Below, piece by piece: positions 5,650 to 14,374 of a stretch of DNA of 64,000 bases (position 1 is its first letter; every line of letters begins with the position of its first letter). Both the position numbers and the translations under genes were made by a program. The stretch lies in the NCBI RefSeq assembly GCF_005116665.1, contig NZ_SWCJ01000015.1:1-64000 (forward strand). Reading direction: 5' to 3'. The notes under the pieces are model-generated. The model saw only the letters and a program-made list of their open reading frames with translations, did not search any database and was not told the origin of the DNA. Origin of the DNA: Ferrimonas aestuarii. GTDB lineage: Bacteria > Pseudomonadota > Gammaproteobacteria > Enterobacterales > Shewanellaceae.

Positions 5650-7719
5650 ATGATGGGGAAGAGGGTTTTTAGTGCCGTGGCGATGGCCGCGGTAATGGGC
5701 GTTAGTGCATCGGTGGCCGCAGAGCAACATACACCGTCGTCATACCTTGAGTTAAAGGATCTGTTTAATCTTGAGTACGCCGCCAATCCGGTAGTGATGC
5801 CGGATGGCGAGCGAGTCCTATTTCAGCGCAGCAGCATGGACATTATGACCGATGGGGTGCGCACCAATTTGTGGACGGTGGCGTTGGATGGCAGTGACCC
5901 AATGCCACTGCTATCGGATACCAAAAACCATTTTAATCCGCTGTTTTCTCCTGATGGCAAAAAGATGGCTTACCTGTCGAGCAAAGAGGGACAGATACAG
6001 ATCTATCTTAGCGATCTCGCCAGTGGCAACACCACCCGAGTCACTGACGTTGCCAAAACCCCCACTCATTTGAGCTTTTCTCCAGACGGTAAGCAGCTTG
6101 CTTTTTCCATGTTTACCCCCACCAAAGCCAACCCCCTATTCAGCTTAGATTTTAAGCCCGAAGGCGCGAAGTGGGCCGACGATGCCCATTACATCGATCA
6201 AACCCTATTTCAACGAGATGGCTTGGGAATGAAGCGTCCGGGCAATATGCAGCTGTACGTTGTGCCTTCGATTGGCGGCACCCCTAGGCAGATTACCTTT
6301 GGACCCAATGATTACACTGGGTCAATTGCATGGCATCCCAATGGCAAGCAAGTCATTGTTTCCGCCAACATTCGCGAGGACTCGGATTTTGATGTACTGA
6401 ACAGCGATCTGCTGAGCATCGATGTTGCTACCAGTGAAGTGTCACCGTTGACCGATGCCAGCGGCCCTGAACAAAGCCCGTTAATGAGCCCTAAGGGGGA
6501 TAAGCTGGCGTTTGTTGGTTATGAAGATAACGGCCAGGCGATGCAGGTGAATCAGCTGTACGTTATGGATCTTGATGGTGCGAACATCACCAGTTTAACC
6601 CCAAAGTTAGACCGTTCCGTGGGGGATCTTAAGTGGGCGGATAACGGCAAAGGGGTGTACTTTAGTTTTGATGACATGGGCAAAAAGCACGTTGCTTATG
6701 TGAACCTAAAGGGCAAAATCTCAGTTAAAACCGATGCCCTGGGGGGCTTGAGCATTGGCCGGCCGTATACCTCTGGCCATTACGATGTGCTGGATGATGG
6801 CCGCATAGTTTTCACTCACTCTACGGGTGTGCGCCCAGCGGATCTGGCGGTGGTGTCTCGTCGCGGCAAGGTGCAGTCATTGACTGACCTAAACAGTGAC
6901 CTGTTTGATCACAAAACCTTGAACCAGCCTGAGCTACTTCAGATCAAAAGCAGCGTCGATGCACGGGATCTAAACGCGTGGGTGGTCACCCCGCCACACT
7001 TTGACCCGAGCAAAAAATACCCGCTTATCCTTGAGATTCATGGTGGCCCCCATACCGCGTACGGTCCTGAGTTCTCCGCAGAAGCGCAGCTATTTGCCGC
7101 CGCCGGTTATGTGGTGGTGTATGGCAACCCGAGAGGGTCAACGTCCCAAGGGGCTGAATTTGCGAACCTGATTGATAAAAATTACCCGTCTGAAGATTAC
7201 AACGATCTGATGGACATGGTGGACGCGGTGATTGCCAAAGGCTACGTGGATACCCAAAACCTGTTTGTCACCGGTGGCTCCGGTGGTGGGGTGCTAACCG
7301 CGTGGATCATCGGCAATACCGATCGATTTAAGGCGGCGGTAGTGGCCAAGCCGGTGATCAATTGGGTCAGCATGATTGGCACCTCAGACATCTACACCTA
7401 CATGACCAAATATTGGTTTAGCGATCTGCCCTGGAATGATTACCAGCAGTACTGGCGCCGCTCGCCACTGTCTCTAGTGGGCAATGTAACCACGCCAACC
7501 ATGGTGCTTACCGGTGAGCTGGATGTGCGCACGCCGATGGCCGAAAGTGAGCAATACTACGGCGCTTTGCGTTTGCAGGGGGTTGAAAGTGCGTTGGTGC
7601 GAATTCAAGGGGCGTACCACGGCATTGCCGCAAAGCCGTCGAACTTGGCGCGCAAAGTGGGTTACATCTTGGCTTGGTTTGATAAGTACCAAGACAAACC
7701 TGAACAGCAGCCAAAGTAG
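5650..7719 (+). CDS. Secreted S9-family (prolyl oligopeptidase type) serine peptidase
   Basis: This 689-residue enzyme has an N-terminal signal peptide (about residues 1-24, ending ASVAA). A seven-bladed WD40/PD40-like beta-propeller follows (about 40-420, repeated FSPDGKQLAF motifs). The C-terminal alpha/beta-hydrolase domain shows IHGGPH near the oxyanion hole, nucleophile Ser544 in GGSGGG, Asp625 in GELDVRTP and His657 in GAYHGI. This is the architecture of acylaminoacyl peptidases and dipeptidyl peptidases that act on short peptides, probably in the periplasm. The start at 5650 is preferred over ATG 5575 because the signal peptide begins there and AAAAGGG lies about 10 bases upstream. It has no operon partners. 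Confidence 0.9.
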   Translation: MMGKRVFSAVAMAAVMGVSASVAAEQHTPSSYLELKDLFNLEYAANPVVMPDGERVLFQRSSMDIMTDGVRTNLWTVALDGSDPMPLLSDTKNHFNPLFSPDGKKMAYLSSKEGQIQIYLSDLASGNTTRVTDVAKTPTHLSFSPDGKQLAFSMFTPTKANPLFSLDFKPEGAKWADDAHYIDQTLFQRDGLGMKRPGNMQLYVVPSIGGTPRQITFGPNDYTGSIAWHPNGKQVIVSANIREDSDFDVLNSDLLSIDVATSEVSPLTDASGPEQSPLMSPKGDKLAFVGYEDNGQAMQVNQLYVMDLDGANITSLTPKLDRSVGDLKWADNGKGVYFSFDDMGKKHVAYVNLKGKISVKTDALGGLSIGRPYTSGHYDVLDDGRIVFTHSTGVRPADLAVVSRRGKVQSLTDLNSDLFDHKTLNQPELLQIKSSVDARDLNAWVVTPPHFDPSKKYPLILEIHGGPHTAYGPEFSAEAQLFAAAGYVVVYGNPRGSTSQGAEFANLIDKNYPSEDYNDLMDMVDAVIAKGYVDTQNLFVTGGSGGGVLTAWIIGNTDRFKAAVVAKPVINWVSMIGTSDIYTYMTKYWFSDLPWNDYQQYWRRSPLSLVGNVTTPTMVLTGELDVRTPMAESEQYYGALRLQGVESALVRIQGAYHGIAAKPSNLARKVGYILAWFDKYQDKPEQQPK

Positions 7720-7758
7720 TTAACGGTTGGGGCTGCGTTTGCCTTTGCCGTGATGACT

Positions 7759-7812
7759 CAGCCTGAGCGGGATAGTTTTTGCCGAGGTTTTTGCATTAAC
7801 CCGTTCAGGCTG
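7759..7812. terminator. Inverted repeat between convergent genes
   Basis: CAGCCTGAGCGGG (7759-7771) and CCCGTTCAGGCTG (7800-7812) pair along 13 bp with one G-T. The loop of 28 bases holds two T-runs. It lies between the S9 peptidase gene and the convergent ytoQ-like gene. Confidence 0.4.
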
Positions 7813-7830
7813 CATCGGTGGCTGCTCAGA

Positions 7831-8268
7831 TTAACGCAGGGTATAGTCCAAAATCTCGACAATTTGCTCTGGGGTGGTTGCCCAGCCATTGGCGGCGGCG
7901 TCCACCTCTTTAAGGGCATGAATCAACTCTTCATCATGCAGCGTGAGGTAGGGTTTGCCCAGCGCGGCGCAAAAGCCAGCGTCGAAGGCGGCGTTCCACT
8001 GTTTGTACTTGTTGCCAAAGCGGATGATCGCCAAGTCGCAGGATTGAATCGCGGTTTGGATGCGGATGGCGTTCACCTTGGCGGATTTGTGGTCTCGCCA
8101 AAAGTTTTGGGTTTCTGCTCCGAGGCAATCCCCAGCGGCGTCACTGGATTCGTGATCCGTATTGGGCGACACAAACTCTACCTCGACCTGCTTTGCCTTG
8201 CAGGCATCAATGATCCGTTGACGCCAGTCGGAATGAATCTCTCCTGACAGGTAAACTCGAAATGCCAT
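7831..8268 (-). CDS. ytoQ: YtoQ-family protein
   Basis: This 145-residue protein begins FRVYLSGEIHSDWR and includes FVSPNTDHESSDAAGD and CDLAIIRFGNKYKQWNAAFDAGFCAALGKP. These are hallmarks of the YtoQ family, which has a nucleoside 2-deoxyribosyltransferase-like Rossmann fold. The pattern 'CDLAIIRFG...WN.AFDAG' matches the substrate-pocket region of that fold, but the family's reaction is not established. It is cytoplasmic and monocistronic. The start at 8268 begins directly with the first beta strand, which fits the usual length of the family. Confidence 0.85.
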   Translation of the reverse strand: MAFRVYLSGEIHSDWRQRIIDACKAKQVEVEFVSPNTDHESSDAAGDCLGAETQNFWRDHKSAKVNAIRIQTAIQSCDLAIIRFGNKYKQWNAAFDAGFCAALGKPYLTLHDEELIHALKEVDAAANGWATTPEQIVEILDYTLR

Positions 8269-8478
8269 GTTGTACTTCCCTGATAATTTTTTGATTTGAG
8301 ACTGCCTATTGTAGGGCTTGCGCGACTGAAGTCGATGCCAATGAACGGCAGGTGATATCGATGCCTTTAGGTTATGGCTAAGACCATAAGCCTTTAAGGT
8401 GAAACCCCAACATTGTGGAATACTCTATGCTGTTACCCCTTTGATAATTTACCCTTTAGGCGCCAAGTTAACTCAAGT

Positions 8479-9339
8479 ATGAAAGCGGTTGTTCTCACGC
8501 TCACCTCCCTGATTGCCTTTGCTGGAAACTCCATTGTGTGCCGCATGGCGCTGGGCAGCGGCATCATTGATCCAGCTAGTTTCACCTCCATACGACTACT
8601 CTCTGGTGCCGTCACCCTAGTGGTGCTGCACTACTGGGTGAGCTACTCGACAAAAAAGGCCTCTGTTGATGACGCCAAAGGCAGTTGGCGTGCCTCGCTG
8701 GCCCTGTTTCTATACGCCCTGTGTTTTTCATACGCGTATTTAAGTCTGCAGACGGCAACTGGCGCTCTGATCCTATTTGCTGCGGTGCAGATCACCATGC
8801 TGCTGTTGAGTGCGCTAAAGGGCACCAAGTTGCATTGGACGGAGTGGCTTGGGACTATTGCTGCGTTTGCTGGCTTTGTGTATCTGGTTGCCCCTGAGCT
8901 GGCGACCCCTTCACTGAAGGGCTTGGTATTGATGTCGATATCTGGCATCGCCTGGGGGCTCTACACCCTTGCTGGGCGCGGTTCAACCGACCCGCTCAGC
9001 GATACCATGCATAACTTCGTTCGAACCATGCCGATGCTGCTGGTGCTGACGATGGCAACGGCTGAGGTTGCGGTGCTGTCTAGTAAAGGCGTCGCCTTGG
9101 CCTTGGCGTCTGGCGCGTTGATGTCGGGGCTTGGTTATGCCATCTGGTATCAAGTGCTCAGGCAGATCTCGGCGGTACAAGCGGCGGTGGTGCAGCTGTC
9201 GGTGCCGGTCATTGCCGCGTTAGGCGGAGTTATCTTTGTTGGCGAAGCCATCGATTTACGATTAATGACATCGGCGCTGATCATACTCGGCGGCATTTTG
9301 ATGGTTATTCTAGGAAAGCGTTATGCCTTGCCCAGTTAG
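8479..9339 (+). CDS. EamA/DMT-superfamily transporter
   Basis: This 286-residue inner-membrane protein has ten hydrophobic helices in two EamA halves (about residues 1-135 and 145-280). Typical family patterns are visible: NSIVCRMALG with SFTSIRLLSG at the N-terminus, and SGIAWGLYTLAGRGS opening the second half. It probably exports a small metabolite or amino acid; the substrate cannot be told. The first ATG of the frame (8413) would add a polar, Cys-rich leader (WNTLCCYPFDNLPFRRQ) that is unlikely, so ATG 8479 is preferred although no strong Shine-Dalgarno is seen. It converges on yhbQ. Confidence 0.85.
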   Translation: MKAVVLTLTSLIAFAGNSIVCRMALGSGIIDPASFTSIRLLSGAVTLVVLHYWVSYSTKKASVDDAKGSWRASLALFLYALCFSYAYLSLQTATGALILFAAVQITMLLLSALKGTKLHWTEWLGTIAAFAGFVYLVAPELATPSLKGLVLMSISGIAWGLYTLAGRGSTDPLSDTMHNFVRTMPMLLVLTMATAEVAVLSSKGVALALASGALMSGLGYAIWYQVLRQISAVQAAVVQLSVPVIAALGGVIFVGEAIDLRLMTSALIILGGILMVILGKRYALPS

Positions 9340-9360
9340 GGAGTAGGGGGCAGGCAAGTT

Positions 9361-9666
9361 TCAGGGTTGCGGCGGCTCGGCGGTTGTTTGCAGGTAGCAG
9401 GTCAGCGCCTCAGGCAGTTGCTGGCACTTCACTATTTGCTCTTTGTCTTTTTTAGAGAGCTGCTTGATGGCGTATTCCAGTTTTGAGGCGGCGCTGCGAT
9501 CGCCCACCTCAATGCAAAAAGCTAAGCTCAATGGCCCTTTCCCGCGAAGCGCTTTGGCACCAGTGCCGTTTTGATGCTGACTAAAGCGGCGCTCGACCTC
9601 GGTGGTGATGCCAGTATAAAGATGGTTGCTGGCGGTGCGCACCAGATAGAGAGACCAGACAGACAT
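9361..9666 (-). CDS. yhbQ: YhbQ-like GIY-YIG family protein (UPF0213)
   Basis: This 101-residue protein has a single GIY-YIG nuclease-type domain. It reads [30 protein letters not shown], where LYL...LYTG is the GIY...YIG strand pair. [13 protein letters not shown] follows, then an E in LEYAIKQL at the metal-binding position. Both the length and the sequence match the UPF0213/YhbQ family, which has been linked to DNA repair. The longer frame up to 9840 overlaps the divergent helicase gene and lacks homology, so the ATG at 9666 is chosen. Confidence 0.88.
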   Translation of the reverse strand: MSVWSLYLVRTASNHLYTGITTEVERRFSQHQNGTGAKALRGKGPLSLAFCIEVGDRSAASKLEYAIKQLSKKDKEQIVKCQQLPEALTCYLQTTAEPPQP

Positions 9667-9789
9667 AACAAAAAGCAGTAGCAACCTAAAATCAAAGAGG
9701 CCAAGGGTAACCTGTGAGGGCAAAACTGCAACCTCAGTTGTCGGGATTGAGGTACACTGGCCGCCAACTAAGACTGTTTTACCATTGCC

Positions 9790-12123
9790 ATGCCGACACC
9801 AAACTCCCTTCCCATCGACGCCCTCTACGCTGAATTTCATCAGGCTTTAACACGAAGTCACCTCGTGGTGGAGTCGCAAACCGGCTCAGGTAAGTCCACT
9901 CGATTGCCCCTTTGGGCGGCAGAGACCGGCCGAGTGCTGGTGGTGGAGCCTCGGCGAGTGGCTTGTTTGGCGCTGTCTGATTACTTAAACAGTCAGTCTG
10001 AGCTCATTATTGGTCATGCCATCCGTTTTGAGTCCACCGTGGATGAACAGACTCAGGTGGCGTTCGTCACCCCAGGTGTGGCGCTGCGCTGGCTGAGTGA
10101 AACGGAATTAAGCGATTTTGATGTGGTGATCATCGATGAATTTCATGAGCGCCGCTGGGATACGGATCTGCTGCTGGCGCTGTTAAAGCGGCAACAGAAA
10201 CATAAGCTAATTTTGACTTCCGCCACCATTGATGGCGCGCGCTTGGCCAACTATTTGGGCGGTGAGCGTCTGGTGGCAGACGGCCGCCAATTTGATGTGG
10301 CCATCTCCTATTTAGCTCAAGACAGCCGTCAGCTTGCGGACGTGCGAGGGCTGGAGTCCAGAGTTAAGGCCGCCGTTGAGCGCGCCATCGACGAAACGCC
10401 AGGGGACATCTTGGTGTTTTTGCCGGGGAAAAAAGAGATTGCTCAATGCCAAAGCCAGTTAAAGGGGCTGGATCTGCATCTGGTGCCTCTGCACGGCGGC
10501 GCCAGTAATGAGGCGCAGCGGGCTGCGCTAACCCAAGGTTCAAAACGACGGGTGATACTGGCGACGAACGTGGCGGAAACCTCACTGACCATTCCTGGGG
10601 TGACCTGCGTTATCGATTCTGGTCTTGAGCGCCGAACTCATCAGCGTAATGGGCGTACGGTGTTGGGATTGCATCGTATCTCAAGCGCCAGTGCCGCTCA
10701 GCGCAGCGGCCGCGCCGGTCGAGTGCAAGCGGGCAGCTGTTTTCGATTGTGGGGGCAGTTTGCGCCGATGGAAGCGTTGACGCCACCGGAGATGCAGCGA
10801 GAGGAGTTGGTCGAACCGATGCTGGCGGCAGCATGCTCTGGCGCTGTTCTGTCTGAGCTGGGTTTTGTGGATGGCTTGCCAGAGAAGTCCCTTGCGATTG
10901 CCAAAGATAAGCTGCTGCAGATGCAGGCGATCGATGAGCAGGGGAGGGTGACGGAGCATGGCAAGGCATTGTATCCACTGCCCATCGATACCCTATTTGC
11001 CCACCTTATTACGGCCATGACCAATCAGCCCCACCGAGAGGCTATGGTGGATCTGGCGTCGGCGCTAAGCTTGGGGCAACGGCTGTGGCAGCCACCAAGT
11101 TCAGCTGAGGGAGTTGAGGCGCTAAAACAGTGGCAACCTCTCTGTTGCGATGCCACCACCTTAATTGAACTGTTGCGCCGGCCTTTGCCTGAAGCGCTCA
11201 TTGCCGATGCGATGCTGTTAAAGGAAGCGCGGCAACTGTCGGATCAGATTCGAGCCGCATTGGCGCTGCCCCAGTTGTCGGTAGCCACCCCCTACCAGCG
11301 TAAACCTTGGTTAAGGGAGGTGCTCAGTGCTCAGCCGGACTTGGCCTTTGTTCGCCGCGCGAAACGTCGTCAGGCACTGGGGAATGGCTTTAGCGAAGTG
11401 CAACTTGGCCGCGATAGCCGACTTGAGGATAGAGCGGAAGCCGCGGTGGTCTTCGATCAATTCGCCCTGCCGGGTAAAGGGGTAAAACAGACTTTGAACC
11501 TCGGTACCTGTCTGGCACCGGTGACGCTGGCTGAGCTGATTGACGCCGGTATTGGTCAGGCTCAGCCTGGGGAGCTGCAAGAAGATGGGGCAACCTTGGT
11601 GATTCCTTTGCACTATGCGGGGCGGGAGATTGGCCGAGTGAGCGAACGATTAGAAAATCAAAATGTGATTCCGCTGTTGGTGACCGCCATTAAGGAGGAG
11701 CGAATTTTCCCAGGGCTGTACGCTGAGCTTCAACAGGACATCGATGCGTATCAGCTTTGGGTTAATTTGGGACTTTGTGAGGAGAATCCGCAACCTATCT
11801 CGACGCCGGAAGCCTGGTTAACCACAACGCTTACTGACTTGGGAGTGTTAGGCTTTGATGATATTGAGCTAATTGAACCACAAGATCTTAAATTTGTAGG
11901 AATTCCCTACTGGCAACGATCCGAATTCGACGAAAAATACCCTCGTAATTTGGTGCTACCTGAGCTAAAAATTAGGGTGCAGTATCTCTATCGACGCAAA
12001 ATTGTGGAGCTAGAGTATGTGAGCGGAACCCGCAAATCAGGACCGAAACGCTGGGAATTGCCACGCTGGAACGGGTGGCGCGTTCAGTATCGAAAGGCCA
12101 GTAAGGTTGTGGTGGTGTCATAA
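9790..12123 (+). CDS. HrpB-related DEAH-box ATP-dependent helicase
   Basis: This 777-residue superfamily 2 helicase shows motif [10 protein letters not shown] (about residue 29), VVEPRRVA (motif Ia), DEFHER (motif II, about 115, the HrpB-type DEAH variant), LTSATID (motif III), [14 protein letters not shown] (motif V) and QRSGRAGR (motif VI). The central helicase-associated region (about 330-430) follows. The C-terminal 300 residues have HrpB-like character at first ([15 protein letters not shown]), but the end ([20 protein letters not shown]) does not look like the usual HrpB C-terminus. It is therefore either a divergent HrpB or a sister subfamily. It probably acts in RNA metabolism. It is divergent from yhbQ. 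Confidence 0.82.
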   Translation: MPTPNSLPIDALYAEFHQALTRSHLVVESQTGSGKSTRLPLWAAETGRVLVVEPRRVACLALSDYLNSQSELIIGHAIRFESTVDEQTQVAFVTPGVALRWLSETELSDFDVVIIDEFHERRWDTDLLLALLKRQQKHKLILTSATIDGARLANYLGGERLVADGRQFDVAISYLAQDSRQLADVRGLESRVKAAVERAIDETPGDILVFLPGKKEIAQCQSQLKGLDLHLVPLHGGASNEAQRAALTQGSKRRVILATNVAETSLTIPGVTCVIDSGLERRTHQRNGRTVLGLHRISSASAAQRSGRAGRVQAGSCFRLWGQFAPMEALTPPEMQREELVEPMLAAACSGAVLSELGFVDGLPEKSLAIAKDKLLQMQAIDEQGRVTEHGKALYPLPIDTLFAHLITAMTNQPHREAMVDLASALSLGQRLWQPPSSAEGVEALKQWQPLCCDATTLIELLRRPLPEALIADAMLLKEARQLSDQIRAALALPQLSVATPYQRKPWLREVLSAQPDLAFVRRAKRRQALGNGFSEVQLGRDSRLEDRAEAAVVFDQFALPGKGVKQTLNLGTCLAPVTLAELIDAGIGQAQPGELQEDGATLVIPLHYAGREIGRVSERLENQNVIPLLVTAIKEERIFPGLYAELQQDIDAYQLWVNLGLCEENPQPISTPEAWLTTTLTDLGVLGFDDIELIEPQDLKFVGIPYWQRSEFDEKYPRNLVLPELKIRVQYLYRRKIVELEYVSGTRKSGPKRWELPRWNGWRVQYRKASKVVVVS

Positions 12124-12189
12124 GCGTTTGATATAAATCGATAAATTCGTTAGTGAAACTCTTTCGGCATCATGTCTGGTTTTAGCTAA

Positions 12190-12211
12190 AAATTTGATCT
12201 GAAACAGCTTT
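12190..12211 (+). promoter_or_regulatory. CRP-like site upstream of nrfA
   Basis: AAATTTGATCT (12190-12200) matches the left half of the CRP consensus with one mismatch; the right half is weak. About 16 of 22 positions fit overall. Its centre lies 28 bp left of the NarP-type site. If the -10 is TATCAT (12260-12265), the site centres near -71. A poorer FNR-like box (TTGAT-N4-ATCGA) lies at 12128-12141. Confidence 0.45.
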
Positions 12212-12220
12212 TGGTTTGAA

Positions 12221-12236
12221 TACTCCTTAAGGGGTA
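12221..12236 (+). promoter_or_regulatory. NarL/NarP 7-2-7 heptamer pair upstream of nrfA
   Basis: TACTCCT-TA-AGGGGTA fits the degenerate heptamer TACYYMT at every position on both arms, in the 7-2-7 inverted arrangement used by NarP and NarL. With a proposed -10 at 12260-12265 its centre is near -43, a classical activating position. It overlaps a second palindrome, GTATGCATAC (12234-12243). Confidence 0.7.
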
Positions 12237-12302
12237 TGCATACGGATTCTTGGCTTATCTATCATGTACCTGAGAGATAAAAAGCCTCTAGGAGAGGACG
12301 AG

Positions 12303-13667
12303 ATGAAAGCGATGAACAAACTGCTTATTGCCATGACCGCAGCCGCAATTGCTGGCGGCGCAGTGGCTAAAAACAAGCCTGAAGATGCCAACAACCTGAC
12401 CTGGAAAGAGAAGTACCCTGAACAGTACAACTCTTGGGCAACCACTAAGGACGACGATGAACTGACTGACGCGCTGGCGGAAGATCCAAATCTGGTGATT
12501 CTGTGGGCCGGCTACGGTTTCTCTAAAGACTACAACAAGCCTCGTGGTCACTACTACGCATTGATCGATAACATTCGCACTCTGCGTACCGGTGGTCCAA
12601 TGACCGATACTGACGGCCCTATGGCTGCCAGCTGCTGGGGCTGTAAGACTCCTGACCTGATGCGCATGTACGACAAAGTGGGCGAAGGCGAGTTCTCCAG
12701 CAAGAAATGGGGTGCTTGGGGTGACGAGATGGGCAACGTAATTGGTTGTGCCGACTGTCACGATGCCGAAACCGGCAAAGCGATGCCTCAGCGTCCATTC
12801 GCAATGCGCGCATTTGCTGCTTCTGGCCAGAAGTTTGAAGATCAAGAAGAGAACATTCAGTCTGCAATGGCCTGTGGTCAATGTCACGTTGAATACTACT
12901 TCGACGGTACTGACAGCAAGAAAGTGAAGTTCCCTTGGAACGGCGGTATGGGTGCAGACGAAATTCTGGCCTACTACGATGCTCTGGGTTTCAAAGATTG
13001 GACTCACAAAGTTTCTAAAGCGCCAATGCTGAAAGCCCAGCACCCTGAGTGGGAAACTTGGTCTTCCAGTATGCACGCTGAAATGGACGTGACCTGTATC
13101 GATTGTCACATGCCGAAAGTTGAAAATGCATCTGGTAAAGAGTTTACCAAGCACAACGTTGGCAACGCCATCGACAACTTCGATGCAACTTGCTCTGGTT
13201 GTCACGACACCAAGCAAGAACTGGTTGACGCTCTTGCGGCTCAAAAGCACGAAGTTGAAACTGCCAAACTGGCTGCAGAAGACGAGCTTGTTAAGGCTCA
13301 CTTCGAAGCGGGTGAAGCTTGGAAAGCCGGTGCGACTGAAGCTGAGATGAAGGCTGCTCTGCAGGACATCCGTCACGCTCAGTGGCGTTGGGATTACTCC
13401 ATCGCTTCACACGGTATCCACGCTCACAACCCTGAGTTGGCCGTTGAAACGCTGGGTACTGCGAAAGAAAACGCCATCGAAGCTCGCGCTAAGCTGAAGA
13501 AGGTACTGGCTAAGCACGGTGTAACCAAGGTGACTTACCCTGATTACTCCACCAAAGCCGCTGCTCAAGCTGCTATCGGTCTGGACAAAGCTAAGCTAGA
13601 CGCTGAGAAGAAGAAATTCTTGGAAGAGCGTGTTCAGAAAGAATGGCCTGTTAAAGTAGAGTTCTAA
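12303..13667 (+). CDS. nrfA: Ammonia-forming cytochrome c nitrite reductase, pentaheme
   Basis: This 454-residue periplasmic enzyme reduces nitrite to ammonium with six electrons. The signal peptide covers about residues 1-22 (ends GGAVA). The catalytic heme motif is CWGCK at 111-115, the lysine-ligated variant diagnostic of NrfA. Four CXXCH motifs follow in order: CADCH, CGQCH, CIDCH and CSGCH. The fold-typical QHPEWETW and HAHNPE with distal His are present. Neither nrfH nor nrfBCD is adjacent, so the quinol-side donor must lie elsewhere, as with CymA in Shewanella. AGGAG (12290-12294) sets the start at 12303. NarP- and CRP-like sites upstream and a strong terminator downstream make it a single-gene unit. 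Confidence 0.97.
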   Translation: MKAMNKLLIAMTAAAIAGGAVAKNKPEDANNLTWKEKYPEQYNSWATTKDDDELTDALAEDPNLVILWAGYGFSKDYNKPRGHYYALIDNIRTLRTGGPMTDTDGPMAASCWGCKTPDLMRMYDKVGEGEFSSKKWGAWGDEMGNVIGCADCHDAETGKAMPQRPFAMRAFAASGQKFEDQEENIQSAMACGQCHVEYYFDGTDSKKVKFPWNGGMGADEILAYYDALGFKDWTHKVSKAPMLKAQHPEWETWSSSMHAEMDVTCIDCHMPKVENASGKEFTKHNVGNAIDNFDATCSGCHDTKQELVDALAAQKHEVETAKLAAEDELVKAHFEAGEAWKAGATEAEMKAALQDIRHAQWRWDYSIASHGIHAHNPELAVETLGTAKENAIEARAKLKKVLAKHGVTKVTYPDYSTKAAAQAAIGLDKAKLDAEKKKFLEERVQKEWPVKVEF

Positions 13668-13707
13668 TTAGGTCCCCTCACACAGCCTAATTAGATAACT
13701 CTATCGG

Positions 13708-13733
13708 AAAAGCGCCCCTCGGGGCGCTTTTTT
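13708..13733 (+). terminator. Rho-independent terminator of nrfA
   Basis: AAGCGCCCC-TC-GGGGCGCTT is followed by a T-run to 13733. The A-run on the left lets it also serve the opposite strand. Confidence 0.92.
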
Positions 13734-13774
13734 CGTATTGAAGAACAATGCTTTTCGTTAAGGAGAGTGGGAGA

Positions 13775-14374
13775 TTAAAACTGATTTTTCCCTACTAAAA
13801 ATGCCAGTTCAGCGGCATTTTTAACGCCCATTTTTTTGAGTAGATTATGACGGTGAATTTCGACTGTCCGTTGGGCGATGAATAGCTTGTCGCAGATCTC
13901 TTTGTTCGTTTTACCTTCTATTACCAACAGCATCAATTGGGTTTCCCTTTCGGTTAGCGCGTCTATTCGTTGTTGCCATTGCGCGGCTTTAAGGCCGTCG
14001 TGGCTTTTTTCTTCAGACAGCGACAATCCTTTTTCTATTAATGGTAGCAACCTATCTGGATTAACTGGTTTTTCGAGAAAGTCCAGAGCGCCTGCTTTCA
14101 GAGCACTGACTGCTCTGGGAACGTTGGCATGACCGGTCAAGATAAGTACCGACAGGCGACTATGACGGCGGCTGAGCTCCTGTTGCAGTGCCAAGCCATC
14201 CATGCCGGGCATCTCGATATCTAAGATGGCCACCCCAGTGGTTTCTGGGGCGATAGAGTCCAAAAACTCGCGGGCACTGCTAAAGCCTTGTGAGGTGATA
14301 CCTTTAGCATCCAGCATCCACTGAAGTGCTTCACGTACGTCATGGTCGTCATCGACTAGAAAAATAGAGCTCAT
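13775..14374 (-). CDS. FixJ/TtrR-type LuxR-family response regulator
   Basis: This 199-residue regulator has a receiver domain (about residues 1-120) with acidic pocket DDD at 8-10, phospho-acceptor Asp52 in AILDIEMPG, T/G in LILTGHA, and Lys102 in LEKPVNP. The C-terminal LuxR-type helix-turn-helix reads LTERETQLMLLVIEGKTNKEIC...TVEIHRHNLLKKMGVK. The form matches the FixJ/TtrR/DctR subgroup. ATG 14374 is chosen because the receiver domain starts there and it overlaps the kinase stop by ATGA. It is translationally coupled to the sensor kinase and probably binds the shared 18-bp motif upstream of the porin and the flavin-lipoprotein genes (inference). Confidence 0.9.
   Translation of the reverse strand: MSSIFLVDDDHDVREALQWMLDAKGITSQGFSSAREFLDSIAPETTGVAILDIEMPGMDGLALQQELSRRHSRLSVLILTGHANVPRAVSALKAGALDFLEKPVNPDRLLPLIEKGLSLSEEKSHDGLKAAQWQQRIDALTERETQLMLLVIEGKTNKEICDKLFIAQRTVEIHRHNLLKKMGVKNAAELAFLVGKNQF

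Noticed and set aside
7750..8247. A 165-codon plus-strand frame opposite ytoQ
   Set aside because: It is the mirror of a clear YtoQ-family protein and has no homology of its own.
12128..12141. TTGAT-ATAA-ATCGA as an FNR site for nrfA
   Set aside because: One mismatch in the right half and more than 100 bases from the proposed promoter; the NarP and CRP-like sites explain regulation better. Kept only as a remark.
12288..13376. A 362-codon open frame on the minus strand inside nrfA
   Set aside because: It lies wholly within the pentaheme nitrite reductase gene, has no ribosome binding site or recognisable domain, and is explained by codon bias of the real gene.
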